From positions 1 through 64,000 of the forward strand of contig NZ_JAAMRE010000031.1 of assembly GCF_013522705.1 (NCBI RefSeq): a DNA stretch of 64,000 bases. Direction: 5' to 3'. The stretch comes from Pseudomonas lurida. GTDB taxonomy: Bacteria > Pseudomonadota > Gammaproteobacteria > Pseudomonadales > Pseudomonadaceae. A program made the translations under genes and the position numbers. How positions within the stretch are numbered: position 1 is the stretch's first letter; each line of letters starts with the position of its first letter. Positions 47,963 to 56,692 of the stretch are shown piece by piece. The notes below the pieces were generated by a model, which had not been told where the DNA came from, ran no database searches, and saw only the letters and a program-made list of their open reading frames with translations.

Positions 47963-48895
47963 TTAGCTGTGATCTGCTGCCTTGATCCGGTCGACTACCC
48001 GGGATGCGAGGTCATCAGGACGGAATTTGGCCAGGAAGTCATCCGCCCCGACCTTCTTGACCATAGCCTGGTTGAAGACGCCCGACAGCGAAGTATGCAG
48101 GACGATATGCAGTTTTTGCATACGCGGGTCACTTCGTATCTCGGCCGTGAGAGTGTAGCCGTCCATTTCCGGCATCTCGATATCCGAGATCATCATCAGA
48201 AATTCTTCTTCCGGCTTCTTGCCTTCGTCCACCAGTTTGCGCAGGTAATCCAGCGCCTGGCGGCCATCATTGAGCGCCACCACGTCAACGCCGACGGTTT
48301 GCAGGCAACGGGTCACCTGCTTACGCGCCACCGAGGAGTCGTCCACGGTAAGCACACGCAGGGACACGGCCTTGTGCGCCGTCTCGGCGTCCACCACTCC
48401 CACCGAAATCGTCTCCGAGGTGGGAGCCACTTCGGCGAGAATTTTTTCCACGTCGATGATTTCGACCAACTGGTTATCGACCCGCGTCACCGCCGTGAGG
48501 TAATGATCGCGGCCGGTGCCCTTGGGTGGCGGATGGATCTCTTCCCAGTTCATGTTGACGATGCGCTCCACCGAGCGCACCAGGAAGCCCTGGGTCTTGG
48601 TGTTGTACTCGGTGATGATCACGAACGGACTCTCGCGATCCTGCAGGCCCGACGAACCGGTCGCCAACGCCAGGTCAAGAATCGGGATGGTCGCGCCACG
48701 AATATTCGCCACGCCGCACACCACCGGACTGGACTTGGGCATGATCGTCAGCTTGGGGCACTGCAACACTTCCCGCACCTTGAACACGTTGATGCCGTAC
48801 AGCTGCCCGCCATCAAGGCGAAAAAGCAACAATTCCAGGCGATTCTGCCCTACCAGCTGTGTGCGCTGGTTTACTGAATCCATTACACCTGCCAT
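47963..48895 (-). CDS. cheV: Chemotaxis coupling protein CheV
   Basis: This 310-residue protein joins a CheW coupling domain (residues 20-165, with VFKVREVLQCPKLTIMP) to a receiver domain (175-300, phosphoacceptor in MMISDIEMPEMDGYTLTAEI). It links chemoreceptors to CheA and can act as a phosphate sink. It is divergent from flgA across 81 bases. Confidence 0.94.
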   Translation of the reverse strand: MAGVMDSVNQRTQLVGQNRLELLLFRLDGGQLYGINVFKVREVLQCPKLTIMPKSSPVVCGVANIRGATIPILDLALATGSSGLQDRESPFVIITEYNTKTQGFLVRSVERIVNMNWEEIHPPPKGTGRDHYLTAVTRVDNQLVEIIDVEKILAEVAPTSETISVGVVDAETAHKAVSLRVLTVDDSSVARKQVTRCLQTVGVDVVALNDGRQALDYLRKLVDEGKKPEEEFLMMISDIEMPEMDGYTLTAEIRSDPRMQKLHIVLHTSLSGVFNQAMVKKVGADDFLAKFRPDDLASRVVDRIKAADHS

Positions 48896-48949
48896 GCCCA
48901 GACTCCTACGCTAAAACCTTCGGGGGTACGACGCGCACCCAACACTAAA

Positions 48950-48964
48950 CGGCACGAGCTTTGC
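48950..48964 (+). promoter_or_regulatory. Sigma-54 promoter of flgA
   Basis: The sequence CGGCACGAGCTTTGC matches the -24/-12 consensus at 10 of 11 fixed positions. The predicted start, near 48976, is directly before the flgA ATG at 48977, so the mRNA would have almost no leader. Confidence 0.75.
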
Positions 48965-48976
48965 TATTTGTTGGCT

Positions 48977-49732
48977 ATGGATATGAAAACGACAGTTTCC
49001 CGACACCCCCGCCACCGCAGATTGCTCTGCGTCACGTTGGCATTGCTTGCTTTCTGCCTGGGCGCCACGGCCCGCGCAGAGAACGTCACCTTGCCTGATC
49101 TCCTTATCGGCGTCACTCAGGGCTTTCTTGAGTTCACTGTAGAAGATTATCTGGCAAGCACACAGACGCCGGGGCGTTATGAAATCCAAGTCAACCAGCT
49201 GGACCCACGCCTGCGCATGCCACTATGCGACAAGGAATTGACAGCGACCCTGGAAAGCCCGGCCCAGCCCATCGGCCGCGTGACGGTGCGTGTACGCTGC
49301 GACGGCGCCTCGCCCTGGACGGTGTTTGTGCCGGCGCAGGTCAAACTGTTTCGCGATGTGGTCGTGGTAGCGAGACCGCTCAAACGCACCGGCATCATCA
49401 GTTTTGAAGACGTGGTGCTGCGTGAACGCGACATCAGCCAGATCAATCAGGGCTATCTGACGTCCGTTGATCAGGCCATCGGCCAGAGGTTGACCCGACC
49501 AGTGGTCACCGACCAGCTCCTCACGCTGGTCCATCTGGAGCAGGCCGAGGTGATTCGCAAGGGCGATCAAGTGGTGATTTCCGCCAGCAGCGGCGCCTTG
49601 AACGTGAAAATGCCGGGAGAAGCGCTGTCCAACGGGGGCATGAGCGAACAGATCCGCGTCAAGAATCTCAACTCCAATCGCGTCATCAAGGCGCGCGTGA
49701 CCGCGCCGGGGCAAGTCGAGGTGGCCTTATAG
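48977..49732 (+). CDS. flgA: Flagellar P-ring assembly chaperone FlgA
   Basis: This protein of about 251 residues has a signal peptide (n-region RHPRHRRLL, hydrophobic [11 protein letters not shown], cleavage after ARA near residue 36) and a C-terminal SAF domain ([20 protein letters not shown] region). It helps assemble the FlgI P-ring in the periplasm. Starts at 48977 (ATG) or two codons later (ATG at 48983) are possible. There is no clear ribosome-binding site, which fits a very short leader. Confidence 0.92.
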   Translation: MDMKTTVSRHPRHRRLLCVTLALLAFCLGATARAENVTLPDLLIGVTQGFLEFTVEDYLASTQTPGRYEIQVNQLDPRLRMPLCDKELTATLESPAQPIGRVTVRVRCDGASPWTVFVPAQVKLFRDVVVVARPLKRTGIISFEDVVLRERDISQINQGYLTSVDQAIGQRLTRPVVTDQLLTLVHLEQAEVIRKGDQVVISASSGALNVKMPGEALSNGGMSEQIRVKNLNSNRVIKARVTAPGQVEVAL

Positions 49733-49810
49733 ATCACTGGTAGAGGACGCTGGGTTTTCCTACACTGTGCACGGACAAATCCCGTGTGGAGATTTATTGT
49801 CATTCGCGCC

Positions 49811-49837
49811 TAAAGTTAATCCGGGTATGGCCGAAAA
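49811..49837 (+). promoter_or_regulatory. Sigma-28 (FliA) promoter of flgM
   Basis: TAAA, a 15-base spacer and GCCGAAAA match the FliA consensus TAAA-N15-GCCGATAA at 11 of 12 positions. It lies 38 bases before flgM. Confidence 0.88.
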
Positions 49838-49874
49838 CATGGCAAGCGTCCAAATACCCAGAGGTTTTTTTATC

Positions 49875-50195
49875 ATGGTCATTGATTTCAGTCGTTTAAA
49901 TAATTCCCCGGCTACGTCCGGCGCCACGCGCACTTCAGGTGCCAAGGAAAGTGCAGACGCCAAGGCTGCGCTGCCCGCCAAGGCAGAACAGGCCAGCGCC
50001 AGCCAGAGCGGGGAATCGGTACACCTGAGCAATGAGGCTCAACAGTTGCAGAAGGTCACTGACTCGCTGCGCGATCAACCGGTCGTCAATAAAGCCCGCG
50101 TGGCCGAATTGAAACAGGCAATCGCTGATGGCAGCTACAAAGTCGACAGCAACCGTGTCGCCAGCAAGCTGCTTAACTTCGAAGCCGAGCGCTAG
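49875..50195 (+). CDS. flgM: Anti-sigma-28 factor FlgM
   Basis: This 106-residue protein starts [20 protein letters not shown], is Ala/Ser-rich and disordered in its N-terminal half, and has the sigma-28-binding C-terminal helices ([20 protein letters not shown] then [14 protein letters not shown]). It holds FliA inactive until it is exported through the finished hook. The ATG at 49875 is preferred to an open-frame start 108 bases upstream because the FliA promoter lies between them. Confidence 0.95.
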   Translation: MVIDFSRLNNSPATSGATRTSGAKESADAKAALPAKAEQASASQSGESVHLSNEAQQLQKVTDSLRDQPVVNKARVAELKQAIADGSYKVDSNRVASKLLNFEAER

Positions 50196-50243
50196 GCAAA
50201 GGCCTGCGCTGGGCTTCTGGACGCTTAAATCCCAAGGCCAGCC

Positions 50244-50714
50244 ATGCATCACGACGAAAATCTGCTTCAACTGATCATCGATGATCTTGAGCCGACGCAA
50301 CAATTGCTCGATCTGCTCAAAGAAGAGTCCCTGGCCCTCTACGGTCGGGACATGCCGCTGCTCGAAGAAATTCTCGCGCGCAAGCAGTCGCTGATTGTCC
50401 TGCTGGAGCAGCACGGCAAAAAACGCAGCCAGATCCTGATCAGCCTGGGCCTGCCGGCCAATCACGACGGGCTCGCGCAACTGGCCAGCCACTCCTCGGT
50501 CGGCGAACAGCTGCTGGCCCAGAGCAAAGAACTCAATCAATTGCTTGCCAAGTGCCAGGAAGCCAACCAGCTTAACGGCCAATCGATCCAGCTTCAGCAA
50601 GCCACCACGGCCAACCAGTTGCGTATCCTCCACGGCGGCGAGCCACCGGCGCTTTACAATGCCCAGGGCTCCACCTCGCGCCTGGTCAAGCCAAGCACTC
50701 GCAGCCAAGCCTGA
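50244..50714 (+). CDS. flgN: Flagellar export chaperone FlgN
   Basis: This 156-residue helical protein is the chaperone of the hook-filament junction proteins. It shows the FlgN pattern of long amphipathic helices, with [20 protein letters not shown] and a C-terminal [19 protein letters not shown]. It follows flgM by 48 bases. Confidence 0.93.
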   Translation: MHHDENLLQLIIDDLEPTQQLLDLLKEESLALYGRDMPLLEEILARKQSLIVLLEQHGKKRSQILISLGLPANHDGLAQLASHSSVGEQLLAQSKELNQLLAKCQEANQLNGQSIQLQQATTANQLRILHGGEPPALYNAQGSTSRLVKPSTRSQA

Positions 50715-50725
50715 CATCGTTTATC

Positions 50726-50747
50726 GCGCGCCCTATCCAAGGCGCGC
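50726..50747. repeat. GC-rich hairpin between flgN and flgZ
   Basis: GCGCGCC and GGCGCGC flank an 8-base loop. There is no T-tract; it may modulate or protect the end of the flgMN message. Confidence 0.5.
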
Positions 50748-50809
50748 TACATGCTGGCAAAATGCCGGTTCTTGCGTGTAGTCGTATTTTGCCTGGAGAT
50801 GGAAGAACC

Positions 50810-51559
50810 GTGTTCAACGCCCTTAATGCGGAAGATGCTCCGCAGCCCCCCAAGGTCCTCACCACGCCCCTGGAAATCGCCGGCACCTTGCGAATGCTGC
50901 AGGAAAGCCATGACCCGCTGATCATCACCTTCCACGAGCGCAGCCAGCGTTTTCAGAGTTATCTGGTGGATGTCGACCGGGACAACAAGACCCTGGCGCT
51001 GGACGAAATGATCCCCCGCGACGGTGAACGCCACCTTGAAAACGGCGAGCCGTTCCGCATCGAAGGCTTTCACGACGGCGTGCGTGTCGCCTGGGAAAGC
51101 AACGGCAGCCTGACCATCAGCGAAAAAAACGGCCATCGCATTTATACCGGCAGCATGCCCGACGAGGTGGTCTACCATCAGCGGCGCAATGCCTTTCGCG
51201 CCGCTCTGAAGCTGGCGCAACTGGTGAACATCGAGCTGGGCGGCGAAAAGCTCAAGGCACCGGTCAGCGGCAAGCTGCTGGATATTTCCGCTACCGGCTG
51301 CAAATTGCGTTTTGAGGGTGATATCTGCGCGCGCCTGCAATTGGGACAGGTGTACGACCGCTTTGTCGCCGCCCTGCCCTTCGGCAGCATGACCACCTCA
51401 GTGGAACTGCGTTACCTGCACTTCGAAGAAAAGATCAACACCACTTTCGCCGGCGTACGCTTCCACAACATGAGTGGCCTGGTGCAGCGCCAGGTTGAGC
51501 GATTTGTTTACCAGTTGCAGCGCGAAGCCCGTCGATTCGATAAAGACGACGATTTCTAA
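50810..51559 (+). CDS. flgZ: Flagellar brake protein (YcgR/FlgZ), cyclic-di-GMP receptor
   Basis: This 249-residue protein has an N-terminal YcgR domain (to about residue 115) and a C-terminal PilZ domain with the cyclic-di-GMP motifs RRNAFR and DISATGC. It slows flagellar rotation when cyclic-di-GMP is high. The GTG at 50810 has GGAAG 5 bases upstream; an in-frame ATG at 50762 is also possible. The synteny flgM-flgN-flgZ matches PA3351-PA3353. Confidence 0.92.
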   Translation: MFNALNAEDAPQPPKVLTTPLEIAGTLRMLQESHDPLIITFHERSQRFQSYLVDVDRDNKTLALDEMIPRDGERHLENGEPFRIEGFHDGVRVAWESNGSLTISEKNGHRIYTGSMPDEVVYHQRRNAFRAALKLAQLVNIELGGEKLKAPVSGKLLDISATGCKLRFEGDICARLQLGQVYDRFVAALPFGSMTTSVELRYLHFEEKINTTFAGVRFHNMSGLVQRQVERFVYQLQREARRFDKDDDF

Positions 51560-51578
51560 ACGGTCCGGTCAGCGACAA

Positions 51579-51617
51579 AAAAACGGGCAGCTCCTTAAAG
51601 GGGCTGCCCGTTTTTTG
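51579..51617. terminator. Bidirectional terminator between flgZ and the MFS gene
   Basis: AAAACGGGCAGCTCC and GGGGCTGCCCGTTTT form a long stem with A- and T-tracts on both sides, so it ends both flgZ and the convergent MFS gene. Confidence 0.92.
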
Positions 51618-51619
51618 TT

Positions 51620-53002
51620 TCAGGGGCGCGCCCTGCTCAAGTCGTGAGGATGCTCGTCCGGGTCCAACGGTTCGGTGGGCGGTTCAGGGCTCGGCTCGTC
51701 GACCGGCGGCTGCTCGGGGTCGGTTTGCGCCTCAGGCGGGGTGGTCTGCATCTGGTCCTGCACCACCTGCTCATCCACCCGCGGATCCAGTGCCGCTACC
51801 AGCGGCGAACTGGACATGCTGTCGGGCATGGCCACGTGGTGCAACGGTGCATCGTCCACCTGGTGCAGGTTGGTCACCGCTTTAGGACGAATGCGCCATA
51901 CCAGAATCAGCGCACACAGGCTGAAAAACGCGTACAGCATCTGGCTGCCGAACAGCTTCATCACCACGCCTGCGAGCAGCGGCCCGATACTGGCGCCGAC
52001 GCCATAAGTCACCAGCAGCATGGCCGTCAGGGAAACCCTACGATCGCCCTCGACATGATCATTGGAAAACGCCACCGCCAACGGGTAAAGGCAGAACTGC
52101 ACCAGCGAGCACAGGAATCCTGCGACGAACAGCACCTCCAGCGGTACTTGGGTGAGGATCGCCAGCGGCAGGGCCGCAACGGCCAGGCACAGCGCAAAGC
52201 AGCGGATCAGCAGCGCGCGGTCATAGCGGTCCGACAGCCAGCCCAGCGGCCACTGCACCAATAAGCCGGCGAAAATGCAGCTACCCATGAACAGACCGAC
52301 CTGCTCGGTCGTCAACCCTTGCTGGGCCGCGTAGAGCGGCGCCAGGCCGTAGAACGACCCGACGATCAGCCCCGCGCCGAGTACCGTGCTCAGTGATTGC
52401 GGCACGCGCTTGATAAAGAAGCGCGGCTCCATCGGTGCCGGGTGCAAGGGCGCGGGGTGGATGCGCCGCGTCATCGCCACCGGCACCAGGCACAGCGCAA
52501 AGCACAGCGCCACCAGCATCAGCAGCTCAAGGCCGAGCTGGGGATGCATCACCAGGATCAACTGTCCGAGCACCAGGCCCAGGTACGAAGCGATCATATA
52601 ACCGCTGAACACCACGCCACGCTGCTTGGCATCCGCCTGTTCGTTGAGCCAGCTTTCGATAACCATGTACTGGCACATCATGCCCAGGCCCACGATCACC
52701 CGCAGCACGATCCAGGCCGGCAGCCAGTCGATCAGACCATGGCCAAGCACTGCGGCGCCGACGATCCCGGCGCAGGTAGCATAGGCGCGGATATGCCCGA
52801 CCCGGGCAATCAGGCGGTGCCCGATTTTGCCGCCCAGCACCAGGCCGAAGTAGTTGGCCGCCATCAGCGCACCCACCCACAGGCTGTCGACATGATCGGC
52901 CGCCAGGCGCAGGGCCAGGTAAGTACTGAGCAGGCCGGAGCCGATCAGCATCATCAAGGAGGCGAAATAAAGGGCTCGAAAAGATTTCCAGATCTGGCGC
53001 AT
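51620..53002 (-). CDS. MFS transporter (YcaD-like) with acidic proline-rich tail
   Basis: This 460-residue inner-membrane protein has 12 predicted helices in residues 10-385 and the MFS loop motifs GKIGHRLIARVGHIRAYA and GWLSDRYDR. The cytoplasmic tail from about residue 385 is long, acidic and rich in Pro, Glu and Asp (DPEQPPVDEPSPEPPTEPLD). It resembles the YcaD subgroup, whose substrate is not known. The tail is unusual for the family and may bind a partner. Confidence 0.88.
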   Translation of the reverse strand: MRQIWKSFRALYFASLMMLIGSGLLSTYLALRLAADHVDSLWVGALMAANYFGLVLGGKIGHRLIARVGHIRAYATCAGIVGAAVLGHGLIDWLPAWIVLRVIVGLGMMCQYMVIESWLNEQADAKQRGVVFSGYMIASYLGLVLGQLILVMHPQLGLELLMLVALCFALCLVPVAMTRRIHPAPLHPAPMEPRFFIKRVPQSLSTVLGAGLIVGSFYGLAPLYAAQQGLTTEQVGLFMGSCIFAGLLVQWPLGWLSDRYDRALLIRCFALCLAVAALPLAILTQVPLEVLFVAGFLCSLVQFCLYPLAVAFSNDHVEGDRRVSLTAMLLVTYGVGASIGPLLAGVVMKLFGSQMLYAFFSLCALILVWRIRPKAVTNLHQVDDAPLHHVAMPDSMSSSPLVAALDPRVDEQVVQDQMQTTPPEAQTDPEQPPVDEPSPEPPTEPLDPDEHPHDLSRARP

Positions 53003-53250
53003 CGGCGTTCCGAGCGGCTCCTTGCAGTGAGAGACAGGGCTATCGGCATGATAGTCCTGGGTAGCCGGTTCCGGACAGGCGGTACGGGCGGTTTCCGGGG
53101 AAAATTTGTTTAAAACGATTGGCTACAGCTCAGACGCTGCCCAGTGAGGTGCAAGTTACAACGTTGCACTAAATACACGCCAAGCCCCTGCTGTGAACCT
53201 GGATCGTCGCCAAGGTTCGACCGGGGTTGGAAAAGATCCGGCGCACACAA

Positions 53251-53284
53251 AAAAGCCCCGCCGGATATCTCCGTGCGGGGCTTT
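53251..53284 (-). terminator. Terminator of tRNA-Arg(CCT)
   Basis: AAAGCCCCGC and GCGGGGCTTT form a stem with a 13-base loop, followed on the minus strand by six T. It lies just after the tRNA gene. Confidence 0.88.
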
Positions 53285-53289
53285 GAATC

Positions 53290-53366
53290 TGGTGTCCCAG
53301 GGCCGGTTCGAACGGCCAACCTTCCCCTTAGGAGGGGGATGCTCTATCCAATTGAGCTACTGGGAC
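53290..53366 (-). tRNA. tRNA-Arg (anticodon CCT)
   Basis: The 77-base gene begins GTCCCAGTAGCTCAATTGGA, has an anticodon stem TCCCC/GGGGA around the loop CTCCTAA (anticodon CCT, reading AGG), a T arm with GTTCGAACC, a closing CTGGGAC and an encoded CCA. Confidence 0.96.
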
Positions 53367-53523
53367 TAATGACAGCCACCAAGCCGGGTAAGGCGATGGA
53401 CGGCGTGCATGTTAACGGCCGAGGTGCATTTTGTCATGTCGTCCGTCAGCTTTTTGAGTGTAGGGCGATCCCGAGGCCAGAATGTGCGGTTTCGTCCAGT
53501 AAACACGGGAGATAGCCGTCATC

Positions 53524-53568
53524 GTGCAAAATGCACTCCCCATCAGTGACCATGTTGCAAATTGCAAC
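53524..53568. promoter_or_regulatory. Paired TGCAA-type palindromes (candidate enhancer sites)
   Basis: GTGCA-AAA-TGCAC and GTTGCAA-A-TTGCAAC are two perfect inverted repeats, 31 bases centre to centre and roughly 87 and 118 bases upstream of the predicted sigma-54 start. This is the normal spacing for an enhancer-binding protein; which one is not known. Confidence 0.6.
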
Positions 53569-53621
53569 CTCCAAAGCCTTCAATACTCAACCAAACCGTT
53601 GATTTCATTAATAAAATAGTT

Positions 53622-53636
53622 TGGCACGAGACCTGC
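53622..53636 (+). promoter_or_regulatory. Sigma-54 promoter of the small-protein operon
   Basis: TGGCACGAGACCTGC matches TGGCACG-N4-TTGC at 10 of 11 fixed positions (C for the first T of TTGC) and is followed by A. The expected start is near 53648, 45 bases before the first ATG. Confidence 0.82.
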
Positions 53637-53692
53637 ACTATCCCTCTCGCAAACACCCTATTCAGCCACGGCGGTAAGCGGAGTACATCACC

Positions 53693-53920
53693 ATGAACAG
53701 TGCCCTTCTGTTAGCCCTCAACACAATCGCCTTGGCTGCGCTGGTGATGTTTCACTTCCAGTCGTCACAGGCGCCGGATCCGGCCCAGATCAGCCAGGCG
53801 ATTCCGCACCATCTGCAACAACGCCCGCAACTGGCGGTAATGACGCCTGGCGCGCAATCCCCGGTACGCCTTGCACAAGATACCCAGGGCGCCCCCGCAT
53901 CCGAACACTGGGTTTTCTAA
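53693..53920 (+). CDS. Small membrane-anchored hypothetical protein
   Basis: This 75-residue protein has one hydrophobic N-terminal segment (MNSALLLALNTIALAALVMF, residues 3-20), then a Gln/Pro-rich polar tail of about 50 residues, probably periplasmic. It is the first gene after a sigma-54 promoter, and the start is preceded by AAGCGGAG. The next small gene begins 11 bases after its stop. I do not recognise a family. Confidence 0.7.
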   Translation: MNSALLLALNTIALAALVMFHFQSSQAPDPAQISQAIPHHLQQRPQLAVMTPGAQSPVRLAQDTQGAPASEHWVF

Positions 53921-53931
53921 GGACACGATCG

Positions 53932-54111
53932 ATGAGTAAATCCGCCTGGTTTTTCCTTTGCCTGACCACTGCAACCTGCATATATGGCTTGGGAACGCAT
54001 GCCCAAGACGAGCAGACCACGGCATTCATTGCCAGCGGCGTCTGCGCCTGCCTGTGGTTGCTGACCCTGATCGTAGGGCGCCGTATCAAGTTCGACCCGG
54101 TGTTGCGCTGA
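53932..54111 (+). CDS. Small two-helix membrane protein
   Basis: This 59-residue frame starts MSKSAWFFLCLTTATCIYGL and has two hydrophobic segments (residues 5-21 and 31-48) with a short acidic loop between them, ending in RRIKFDPVLR. It has four cysteines. AAGGA lies 10 bases before the ATG, overlapping the end of the preceding small gene, so the pair is coupled under the sigma-54 promoter. No family is recognised. Confidence 0.6.
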   Translation: MSKSAWFFLCLTTATCIYGLGTHAQDEQTTAFIASGVCACLWLLTLIVGRRIKFDPVLR

Positions 54112-54189
54112 CCCTCGCGCCTGAATCATGGATGTTCGCCCGACACCTGCCAACCCCCTCTTCTTCGCCCTACCTTACGTCGCCTCGAC

Positions 54190-54489
54190 CTAGTCAATCG
54201 GCAGATTGCCACTAGTCTTAAACACAGGGGCAAAAGGCCACTCTGCGTTAGGATGTGCGGTCTCAACCCCAGCTGCGGCTTGGTTTTGCAGGAATGCTTC
54301 CTGAAATCTCCCCGACGGGAAGTTTTCCAACCAGTCCGCAAAAATGTAAATCAGTGCTGGCATAAAGCCTCCAGGCAGTTCAATATTTGTCACAGAATTG
54401 ACGCCAAGGAACTGGCAAATCTGAGGCATGATGCGGCCTCTTTGCAATTCGGGTTGAACTTTGGTCGTGAGTCTTGTCTTAACACTCAT
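54190..54489 (-). CDS. Possible small hypothetical protein
   Basis: An open frame of up to 99 codons (or 57 from the inner start MPALIYIFADWLENFPSGRF) lies in the 427-base gap before amrZ. Codon use is less GC-biased than in the neighbours and there is no clear ribosome-binding site or known motif. It may be a real short gene, a decayed remnant or chance; nothing else is seen in the gap. Confidence 0.25.
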   Translation of the reverse strand: MSVKTRLTTKVQPELQRGRIMPQICQFLGVNSVTNIELPGGFMPALIYIFADWLENFPSGRFQEAFLQNQAAAGVETAHPNAEWPFAPVFKTSGNLPID

Positions 54490-54538
54490 CTTGCGGCCAA
54501 TTCCAAAAACCGCTCCCCTGAACTAACCGGTTAAATAT

Positions 54539-54865
54539 ATGCGCCCATTGAAACAGGCAATTTATTCCAGCCGTACGGCTGACAAATTCGTCGTACGTCT
54601 GCCAGACGGAATGCGGGAACGCATTGCCGAGGTGGCTCGCAATCATCACCGCAGCATGAACTCCGAAATCATCGCGCGCCTGGAACAGAGCCTTATTCAG
54701 GAAGGTGCGCTGGGCGAAGAGTTGAGCATGCGCCTGGACAGCCCGGAGCTGTCGCTGCACGAACGCGAACTGCTGCAGCGTTTCCGTCAGCTCTCCCACC
54801 GCCAGCAAAATGCGCTCGTCTCGCTTATTGCGCACGACGTCGAGGCGGCCGCAGAAGCCGACTGA
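54539..54865 (+). CDS. amrZ: Ribbon-helix-helix regulator AmrZ
   Basis: This 108-residue protein starts MRPLKQA and has the ribbon-helix-helix core [20 protein letters not shown] with [20 protein letters not shown] at residues 10-50. The C-terminal tetramerisation part contains [20 protein letters not shown]. It is very close to P. aeruginosa AmrZ as I know it, except for a two-residue shorter N-terminal arm. AmrZ activates alginate genes and represses flagellar activator fleQ in P. aeruginosa, which is notable near the large flagellar block here. Confidence 0.95.
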   Translation: MRPLKQAIYSSRTADKFVVRLPDGMRERIAEVARNHHRSMNSEIIARLEQSLIQEGALGEELSMRLDSPELSLHERELLQRFRQLSHRQQNALVSLIAHDVEAAAEAD

Positions 54866-54882
54866 TACGCTACTGAAAGCCG

Positions 54883-54909
54883 AAGCCAGCCTAGTGCTGG
54901 CTTTTTTTT
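54883..54909 (+). terminator. Terminator of amrZ
   Basis: AGCCAGC and GCTGGCT form a 7-bp stem with a 5-base loop, followed by eight T, 18 bases after the amrZ stop. Confidence 0.92.
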
Positions 54910-54924
54910 GCCTGGGATTTGAGT

Positions 54925-54965
54925 GTTGAAATGCAGGAGCGAGCTCGCTCCCGCAGTGCCGCGAC
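54925..54965. repeat. REP-like element (second type)
   Basis: TGCAGGAGCGAGCTCGCTCC followed by CGCA is a palindrome of the GAGCGAGCTCGCTC class common in fluorescent pseudomonads, between the convergent amrZ and mgtE genes. Confidence 0.65.
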
Positions 54966-54989
54966 GGGAACGCCGCGCATGGGCATGGC

Positions 54990-56432
54990 TCAGAGCAGGA
55001 AGATCGTCGCCAGACCCAGGAAGATAAAGAAACCGCCACTGTCGGTCATGGCCGTAATCATGACACTGGCGCCCATGGCCGGGTCGCGCCCCAAGCGCGC
55101 CAATGTCATCGGGATCAGCACCCCCATAAGGGCGGCGAGCAACAGGTTCAGGGTCATGGCAGCCGTCATCACTACCCCGAGCGACCAGCTGCCGTAGAGC
55201 AAGTAAGCCACTACGCCGATCACTCCACCCCATACCAGCCCATTGATCAGACCAACCGCCAGCTCTTTGCGCAACAACCGCGAGGAGTTGGCCGTGCTCA
55301 CTTGATCCAACGCCATCGCACGCACGATCATGGTAATGGTCTGATTACCGGAGTTACCGCCGATACCCGCCACAATCGGCATCAATGCCGCCAGCGCCAC
55401 CAGTTTCTCGATGGAGCCTTCAAACAGTCCGATTACGCGTGAAGCGATAAACGCGGTAATCAGATTGATTGCCAGCCAGGCCCAGCGGTTATGCAGCGAG
55501 CGCCAGACCGAAGCAAAAATATCTTCCTCTTCACGCAGACCCGCCATGTTGAGGACTTCGGTTTCACTCTCTTCACGGATCAGGTCGACGATTTCGTCGA
55601 TGGTCAAACGACCAATGAGCTTGCCGTTCTTGTCGACCACCGGCGCGGAGATCAAGTCATACCGCTCAAACGCCTGGGCCGCCTCATAGGCGTCCTCGTC
55701 AGGATGGAAGCTCACCGTGTCGCTGGCCATCAAGTCGGCTACTTTTTTCTCCGGGTCATTGACCAGCAAGCGCTTGATCGGCAGGACGCCCTTGAGAATG
55801 CCTTCGTAGTCGACCACGAACAGCTTGTCGGTATGGCCAGGCAATTCTTTCAGCCGGCGCAGGTAACGCAGCACCACTTCCAGGCTGACGTCTTCGCGAA
55901 TGGTGACCATCTCGAAGTCCATCAGCGCGCCGACCTGGTCGTCGTCATAGGACAACGCCGACCGCACACGCTCACGCTGCTGACCGTCGAGCGCTTCCAT
56001 CAGCTCATGGACAACGTCCCGAGGCAGCTCAGGGGCCAGGTCGGCGAGTTCGTCGGCATCCATCTCCTTGGCAGCGGCGAGGAGCTCATGATCGTCCATG
56101 TCGGCGATCAGGGTTTCGCGCACCGAATCGGATACTTCGAGCAGGATGTCGCCGTCGCGATCAGCCTTGACCAACTGCCAGAGGGTCAGGCGATCATCGA
56201 GCGGAAGGGCTTCGAGAATGTAAGCGACGTCGGCGGAGTGCAAGTCGTCGAGCTTGCGCTGCAGCTCGACGAGGTTTTGCCGGTGTACCAGGTTTTCGAC
56301 GCGGTCGTGGTGCGGACCTTCCTGGCGATGCGTGAGGTCTTCGACCACACGTTGGCGCTGCAGCAGCTCGATGACTTGAGCAAGGCGATCCTGCAGGCTT
56401 TCTTGAGTTTTCTTTACTTCAACTTCGGTCAT
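54990..56432 (-). CDS. mgtE: Magnesium transporter MgtE
   Basis: This 480-residue channel has a cytoplasmic MgtE N domain (superhelix, about residues 40-140), two CBS domains (145-270, with SDTVSFHPDEDAYEAAQAFE), a plug helix and five membrane helices with the pore signature PIVAGIGGNSGNQTITMIVR. It admits magnesium when cytoplasmic levels are low. The ATG at 56432 gives the family start MTEVEVKKTQ. Confidence 0.95.
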   Translation of the reverse strand: MTEVEVKKTQESLQDRLAQVIELLQRQRVVEDLTHRQEGPHHDRVENLVHRQNLVELQRKLDDLHSADVAYILEALPLDDRLTLWQLVKADRDGDILLEVSDSVRETLIADMDDHELLAAAKEMDADELADLAPELPRDVVHELMEALDGQQRERVRSALSYDDDQVGALMDFEMVTIREDVSLEVVLRYLRRLKELPGHTDKLFVVDYEGILKGVLPIKRLLVNDPEKKVADLMASDTVSFHPDEDAYEAAQAFERYDLISAPVVDKNGKLIGRLTIDEIVDLIREESETEVLNMAGLREEEDIFASVWRSLHNRWAWLAINLITAFIASRVIGLFEGSIEKLVALAALMPIVAGIGGNSGNQTITMIVRAMALDQVSTANSSRLLRKELAVGLINGLVWGGVIGVVAYLLYGSWSLGVVMTAAMTLNLLLAALMGVLIPMTLARLGRDPAMGASVMITAMTDSGGFFIFLGLATIFLL

Positions 56433-56692
56433 AGGCGAGCTCCACTCCCAGCAGCAGGGCACGCCGGAAGGATCAATCAGTCAATTCATGATTGGTAAAA
56501 CGCGGTACTGAGTAACTACTGGGTAAGTCCATGGAGGTATTCCACAAGCCCCGGCGGGGCTGACGGGCGCAATGATACACCTTTGCGGGCGCTTTTAATG
56601 TTAAAAAACTGGAAAGAACAAGCGCTTGCGAGCCAAAGTTGAGTAGTAGCCGCATCTATGAACTGCGACGACGCAGCAGAAAAGGAAAACAC

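Larger units (their letters stand above)
53367..53692 (+). promoter_or_regulatory. Intergenic region with sigma-54 control elements
   Basis: These 326 bases hold no gene. They contain two palindromes, GTGCAAAATGCAC (53524-53536) and GTTGCAAATTGCAAC (53554-53568), then an AT-rich stretch and a sigma-54 promoter (53622-53636) ahead of a small-protein gene pair. Confidence 0.65.

Noticed and set aside
53144-53515. 123-codon frame across the tRNA-Arg gene
   Set aside because: It overlaps a tRNA and its terminator.
54925-54965. Possible terminator of mgtE
   Set aside because: The palindrome belongs to a known REP class and has no T-tract on the minus strand.
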